Assembly (NCBI GenBank): GCA_045531335.1
Contig: JAZSDU010000033.1
Coordinates: forward strand, 1-10,478
Source: CAG-452 sp045531335
GTDB lineage: Bacteria > Bacillota > Clostridia > TANB77 > CAG-508
Reading direction: 5' to 3'
Length of the DNA stretch: 10,478 bases
The notes under the pieces were generated by a model. It ran no database searches. It was not told the origin of the DNA and saw only the letters and a list, made by a program, of their open reading frames with translations. A program made the translations under genes and the position numbers. Positions 7,722 to 10,478 of this stretch are shown in pieces (position 1 is the first letter of the stretch; each line of letters opens with the position of its first letter).

Positions 7722-8544
7722 TTATTTTTTCAATTCATCCATTGCTATGTTATATTCTTCTTCTTTTGGAGCTTTTCCATGCCACTCTGCTAGATTTTCC
7801 ATAAAAGAAACTCCTTTCCCTTTTATAGTTTTTGCAATTATAGCTGTAGGTTTCCCTTTTACTGTTTTAGCTTTGTTTAAAGCATTTATTATTTGGTTAA
7901 TATCATGTCCATCTATGTTAATTACTTCAAATCCAAAACTTCTAAATTTCTCATCTATTGGATATATGCTCATTACTTCATTTACTTTACCATCTATTTG
8001 CAAATTATTATTATCTACTATTAAACATAAATTATCTAACTTATAATGAGAAGAAGTCATTGCAGCTTCCCAAATTTGTCCCTCTTGTAATTCTCCATCT
8101 CCACATATGCAATATACTCTAACTCCTTCATGATTTAACTTTGATGCAATTGCCATTCCATTTGCAACTGATAACCCTTGTCCGAAGTGACCCTGTTGAC
8201 ATGTCTACTCCTGGTATGTTTTTCATATCTGGATGTCCCTGTAAAATCGAACCCAACTTTCTTAAATTTTTTAACTCTTCTTTGCCGAAATATCCTTTCT
8301 CGGCTAATACACTATAAAGAGCAGGTGCAACATGTCCTTTTGATAATACTAATCTATCTCTTGAAGTAGCTTTAGGATTTTTTTCATCTACATTCATTTG
8401 ATTAAAATAAAGAACTGTTAATACATCTGCTATAGATAATGATCCTCCTGGATGTCCAGATTTCGCATTATACACTCCTTCTATAATCCCTACTCTTACT
8501 CTTTTTGCTATTTCTTGTAGTTCACTTATATCAGTAACTTTCAA
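7722..8544 (-). CDS. tkt: Transketolase N-terminal subunit, interrupted by a +1 frameshift at CGG
   Basis: The thiamine-diphosphate-binding half of a split transketolase. Motifs: AKSGHPGGSLS, RDRLVLSKGHVAPALYS, the TPP motif GDGELQEGQIWEA to DNNNLQIDG, and the C-terminal KGKGVSFMEN. At CGG codon 124, counted from an in-frame GTG at 8553, the zero frame departs into RTRVISCKWNGN and stops. Reading CGGA as Gly restores GVDMSTGSLGQGLSVANGMAIA, and the protein continues to KK at 7722. I prefer the TTG at 8544 as the start: AAGGAG abuts the GTG at 8553 with no spacing but is eight bases from the TTG. Corrected length is about 273. Together with the C-terminal subunit it interconverts pentose-phosphate sugars. 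The two halves are unusually separated here by a repeat and a PHP gene. Confidence 0.9.
8181..8184 (-). other. +1 frameshift site 2: CTT-CGG-A in transketolase N
   Basis: Minus-strand codons run ACA GGG TCA CTT CGG A. Reading CGGA as glycine gives STGSLGQGLSVANGMA, one of the most conserved transketolase motifs. Reading in frame gives an unrelated tail of 17 residues after the arginine and TGA at 8128-8130. Confidence 0.92.
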
Positions 8545-8589
8545 AAAACTCACTCCTTAATTATTTTTATGTACGTTTTATACATTTAT

Positions 8590-8618
8590 ATTCTACATCA
8601 TAATAAAACTAATTTCTA
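8590..8618 (-). promoter_or_regulatory. Possible promoter for transketolase N
   Basis: -10 TAGAAT (8595-8590) with a weak -35 TAGAAA (8618-8613) at 17 bases. It lies between the rpsR terminator and the gene start, where a promoter is expected, but the -35 is poor. Confidence 0.35.
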
Positions 8619-8651
8619 CATTTTGTTATAATTTTTTTAATAAATATATCT

Positions 8652-8682
8652 AAAAAAAGAACAGAATATATTCTGTTCTTTT
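8652..8682 (-). terminator. Rho-independent terminator of the rpsF-ssb-rpsR operon
   Basis: A perfect 12-base stem (8655-8666 with 8671-8682, AAAAGAACAGAA) with a TATA loop is followed on the minus strand by T (8658-8652). It starts a few bases after the rpsR stop. Confidence 0.92.
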
Positions 8683-8687
8683 AAAAA

Positions 8688-8975
8688 TTAATTTTGTGTA
8701 TAAGGTAATACTGCAATGTGTCTTGCTCTTTTTACAGCTTGTGTAATATCTCTTTGATGTTTTGCACAAGCACCTGTTGCTCTTCTTGGTAATATTTTAC
8801 CTTTTTCATTTACGAATTTCTTTAATTGATCTGCATTTTTATAATCTAATACAAAATCTTTATTGCTGCACATTACACATACTTTTTTTCTTATTTTTCT
8901 AAATTTTGGATTGAAATCATCATCACTACCGTTTCTTCTTCTATTGTTTTTTGCATTTTGTTTTCTATCTGCCAT
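8688..8975 (-). CDS. rpsR: 30S ribosomal protein S18
   Basis: A 95-residue S18, somewhat longer than the usual 75-80 because of a polar N-terminal extension (ADRKQNAKNNRRRNGSDDDF). The core is clear: KILPRRATGACAKHQRDITQAVKRARHIAVLPY. CVMC plus a later CAKH retain four potential zinc ligands, resembling the zinc-binding form of S18. It binds S6 and 16S rRNA in the small-subunit platform. It is the third gene after rpsF and ssb, but the 169-base gap before it holds a repeat element and duplicated AT-rich sequence. The ribosome binding site is an A/G-rich GGGGGAAG about 9 bases from the ATG. No in-frame CGG. Confidence 0.96.
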   Translation of the reverse strand: MADRKQNAKNNRRRNGSDDDFNPKFRKIRKKVCVMCSNKDFVLDYKNADQLKKFVNEKGKILPRRATGACAKHQRDITQAVKRARHIAVLPYTQN

Positions 8976-8995
8976 TTAGCCACTTCCCCCTTTCC

Positions 8996-9052
8996 AAAAT
9001 TTGCAAAGCAAATTTTGTATTTTTCACTTTTCGTTCTTAATTTTTCACTTTT
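8996..9052. repeat. AT-rich hairpin and 12-base direct repeat in the ssb-rpsR gap
   Basis: AAAATTTGC (8996-9004) and GCAAATTTT (9008-9016) form a perfect 9-base stem with a 3-base loop. TTTTTCACTTTT then occurs twice, at 9020-9031 and 9041-9052. Together with the GC-rich repeat that follows, this fills the unusually large gap within the operon. Confidence 0.55.
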
Positions 9053-9053
9053 G

Positions 9054-9145
9054 GGTCGATGTGGGCATCGACCTCTACATTTCATTGTTTGTTCTGGGCG
9101 CAGTTGGGTATTCCTTATAGGTATTCTAACCGACAACGCCCCTAC
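9054..9145. repeat. GTAGGGGC-family palindromic repeat in the ssb-rpsR gap
   Basis: A perfect 8-base hairpin GGTCGATG (9054-9061) / CATCGACC (9066-9073) with a TGGG loop, followed by TCTACA. At the other end, GCCCCTACTAG (9138-9148) marks the family end sequence and runs into the ssb stop codon. An imperfect inverted repeat covers about 9096-9142. It shares the (G)CCCCTACA/TCTACA edge with copies at 1365-1390 and 7576-7708. Confidence 0.55.
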
Positions 9146-9561
9146 TAGAATGGTAATTCATCATCTGAAGATGTCATAAATTCTGAACCTGCAGATGCAG
9201 TAGTTCCAAATGTATTTTCGAAGCTTGATGTATCTCCATCTCTTTTACTATCTGCAAAATATGCTTCTTCTGCTACAACTTCAGTAATATAATGTTTTTG
9301 TCCTTGGTCATCTTCCCAATTTCTTGTTTGAATTCTTCCAATTACTCCAACTTGTTGTCCTTTTTTGAAATATTTGCTACAAAATTCTCCTGTTTTACTC
9401 CAAGCTACGACATTTATAAAATCAGCTTGTCTTTCTTCTCCTTGTCTTGCAAATCTTCTATTTACTGCTAATGAGAAGGAAGCTACTAATGTGTTATTTG
9501 TTTGAGTATATCTAACTTCTGGATCTCTTGTTAGTCGCCCCATTAAAATTACTTTGTTCAT
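9145..9561 (-). CDS. ssb: Single-stranded DNA-binding protein
   Basis: A 138-residue bacterial SSB. The OB-fold begins MNKVILMGRLTRDPEVRYT and continues through NVVAWSKTGEFCSKYFKKGQQVGVIGRIQTRNWED to about residue 105. A short Gly/Ser/Asp linker leads to the acidic tip DDELPF, the partner-recruiting C-terminal peptide. It coats single-stranded DNA in replication and repair. The gene sits four bases after rpsF with GAGGAGG overlapping the rpsF stop, the standard rpsF-ssb-rpsR arrangement. Arginine 9 is CGA; no in-frame CGG. The stop codon lies against a palindromic repeat. Confidence 0.97.
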   Translation of the reverse strand: MNKVILMGRLTRDPEVRYTQTNNTLVASFSLAVNRRFARQGEERQADFINVVAWSKTGEFCSKYFKKGQQVGVIGRIQTRNWEDDQGQKHYITEVVAEEAYFADSKRDGDTSSFENTFGTTASAGSEFMTSSDDELPF

Positions 9562-9565
9562 AATT

Positions 9566-9850
9566 TTATTCCTCCTCTTTAACTACGATAAATTTTATTA
9601 CTTCGTCTGTAATTCTGTATATTCTTTCTAATTCAGTAATAGCTTCTGGTTTAGATTCGAATTTAAATATTACATAGTAACCTTCTTTGTTTTTTTTGAT
9701 TTCATAAGCTAATTTCTTTTTACCAACTTCTTCTACTGAATCAACTTTACCATTATTATTAATTAAATTTGAGAATTTTTCTATTAAAGCTTTTATAGCT
9801 TCACCCTCTAAATTTGGATTAATAATGATAACACTTTCGTATTTATTCAT
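9566..9850 (-). CDS. rpsF: 30S ribosomal protein S6
   Basis: A 94-residue S6 of normal length: MNKYESVIIINPNLEGEAIKALIEKF, GKKKLAYEIKKNKEGYYVIFKF and the end YRITDEVIKFIVVKEEE follow the family's beta-alpha-beta pattern. It pairs with S18 on the 30S platform. It is the first gene of the operon, with a strong AGGAGGTGA ribosome binding site and its own promoter upstream. No in-frame CGG. Confidence 0.97.
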   Translation of the reverse strand: MNKYESVIIINPNLEGEAIKALIEKFSNLINNNGKVDSVEEVGKKKLAYEIKKNKEGYYVIFKFESKPEAITELERIYRITDEVIKFIVVKEEE

Positions 9851-9880
9851 TATCTTTCACCTCCTCTTGGATATATAACC

Positions 9881-9935
9881 CATACATATGTATGAGTAAG
9901 GAAAAATAGCAATGCTATTTCCAAACATTGCTATT
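9881..9935 (-). promoter_or_regulatory. rpsF leader with hairpin(s), possible attenuator or upstream terminator
   Basis: AATAGCAATG (9905-9914) and CATTGCTATT (9926-9935) are perfect 10-base inverted repeats. On the minus strand a nested AAATAGC/GCTATTT hairpin runs into five T, so it could end transcription from the pilin gene or attenuate rpsF. A 14-base palindrome CATACATATGTATG follows (9881-9894). S6:S18 autoregulatory leaders are known in bacteria, but I do not see their CCG motif here. Confidence 0.45.
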
Positions 9936-9961
9936 CTATCATATATTTATAATATTTGCAA
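9933..9961 (-). promoter_or_regulatory. Sigma-A promoter for rpsF-ssb-rpsR
   Basis: -35 TTGCAA (9961-9956), a 17-base spacer and -10 TAGAAT (9938-9933). The predicted start is near 9926, giving a leader of about 75 bases. The -35 is the same variant as at ftsE. Confidence 0.7.
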
Positions 9962-9970
9962 GTAAATAAA

Positions 9971-10390
9971 TTAATTTTCATGTCGTTTTTCTTCAGATAA
10001 ACTTATACCTTTTAGATAATAAACCTCTAAAGAATCGTTTACTACATAAACATCAGATGAATTATTAACCAAACTATTAGTTTCACCATATTCTTTTCCG
10101 TATCTAAGAGTTATATTCTCTAATTTAGATAAATCTATCTCGTAATAATTTACAGTGTCAATTGTAATATATCTATCAGTTTTAGGAATTTCACCATATT
10201 TATTAAAATATATTTTTATTTTATCTTCTAAAAGCTCTATATCTGCAACCATATTGTTATACATTGGAACTTCATTTGATGAGTTCATATTGTAGATTAC
10301 AGTTCCTGATAGTATCAATAAAATAATAATTGTGATTACTAAGGATACAATTGTAATACCTTTTTTAGAATTTAAATATTTTTTTATCAT
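9971..10390 (-). CDS. Type IV pilin-like protein, function unknown
   Basis: A 139-residue protein with a prepilin-like N-terminus. A short basic leader ending NSKKG is followed by a hydrophobic stretch ITIVSLVITIIILLILSGTVIY, the class III-type prepilin cleavage and assembly helix. The usual glutamate five residues after the cleavage glycine is absent. The C-terminal part is polar, with Asn/Tyr/Asp-rich sequence ending LEVYYLKGISLSEEKRHEN. I choose the ATG at 10390 because GGAGGAACAA precedes it perfectly; the in-frame ATG at 10402 overlaps that ribosome binding site. No other pilus gene is in the window, so this may be an orphan pseudopilin or surface protein. It may be transcribed alone. 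Arginine 136 is CGA. Confidence 0.7.
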   Translation of the reverse strand: MIKKYLNSKKGITIVSLVITIIILLILSGTVIYNMNSSNEVPMYNNMVADIELLEDKIKIYFNKYGEIPKTDRYITIDTVNYYEIDLSKLENITLRYGKEYGETNSLVNNSSDVYVVNDSLEVYYLKGISLSEEKRHEN

Positions 10391-10426
10391 TTGTTCCTCC
10401 ATATAATTATTATATTTTTATTTTTA

Positions 10427-10448
10427 CATTTAAATTTTTAAATGTCAA
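10427..10448 (-). promoter_or_regulatory. Possible promoter/operator upstream of the pilin-like gene
   Basis: A perfect -35 TTGACA (10448-10443) overlaps an 18-base palindrome CATTTAAATTTTTAAATG (10427-10444). No good -10 lies at the right distance (TATAAT is 28 bases away), so this is weak. Confidence 0.3.
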
Positions 10449-10478
10449 TACATTTATTGTTTTTTTTGTATAGTATTA

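Noticed and set aside
2702..8184. The four frameshifts as sequencing or assembly errors
   Set aside because: Random or homopolymer-type errors would not all insert the same base (C on the coding strand) exactly at a codon boundary before a glycine, with no other indels in roughly 9 kb of coding sequence. Systematic error at a CCW motif cannot be fully excluded without reads.
2702..8184. prfB-like programmed frameshifting (internal Shine-Dalgarno, slippery codon, stop)
   Set aside because: No stop codon is at the shift site, the slippery codons differ, and only one of the four sites has an upstream GGAGGA.
2702..8184. Simple CGG reassignment to another amino acid
   Set aside because: A three-base reassignment would leave the downstream frame wrong; a four-base reading is needed to restore each protein.
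5733..8544. Transketolase genes as pseudogenes
   Set aside because: Apart from the CGG sites both halves are fully conserved with normal lengths, ribosome binding sites and stops, and there are no missense or nonsense changes at visible motifs.
56..9179. Open frames on the plus strand, and the short minus-strand frame at 8891-9136
   Set aside because: They are low-complexity or antisense shadows of clear minus-strand genes, without recognisable domains or ribosome binding sites.

Overview
This 10.5 kb window is AT-rich chromosomal DNA. All twelve protein genes lie on the minus strand. Short AGGAGG-type ribosome binding sites, sigma-A-type promoters, U-tailed terminators, a split two-subunit transketolase and an ftsEX / CwlO-PcsB-like hydrolase / S41 peptidase cluster point to a low-GC Firmicute. 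An uncultured gut-type Clostridia member is my inference; no taxonomic marker here proves it.

Layout in the direction of transcription (high to low coordinates): a type IV pilin-like protein (10390-9971); the ribosomal/replication operon rpsF-ssb-rpsR (9850-8688), closed by a strong terminator; transketolase N-terminal subunit (8544-7722); a palindromic repeat element; a PHP-domain phosphoesterase (7551-6664); transketolase C-terminal subunit (6667-5733); a small RNA resembling signal recognition particle RNA with its own promoter and terminator (about 5686-5508); then a cell-wall cluster of ftsE, ftsX, two tandem CwlO/PcsB-like M23 hydrolases and an S41 carboxyl-terminal processing protease (5350-103), closed by a very long terminator hairpin.

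The main observation concerns decoding. Three genes (one M23 hydrolase, transketolase N and transketolase C) are interrupted by four +1 frameshifts, and all four have the same form. An in-frame CGG codon stands where the family has a conserved glycine, and skipping its C (or reading CGGN as one four-base glycine codon) restores the full conserved protein. I located every CGG trinucleotide on the coding strand. CGG is in frame only at these four sites. The other occurrences in coding sequence, about sixteen, are out of phase (mostly NNC GGN), while CGA is used normally for arginine. This is what would be expected if CGG had no ordinary arginine tRNA and CGGN were read by +1 frameshifting or by a quadruplet-decoding glycine tRNA. 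Systematic sequencing error is the main competing explanation, but the perfect phase and glycine association argue against it.

The genes fit a coherent housekeeping picture. FtsEX is expected to control the adjacent coiled-coil M23 hydrolases at the envelope. The two transketolase halves form one pentose-phosphate enzyme. S6, SSB and S18 form the usual translation/replication operon. The frameshifts fall in two unrelated pathways, which favours a genome-wide decoding feature over regulation of one operon.
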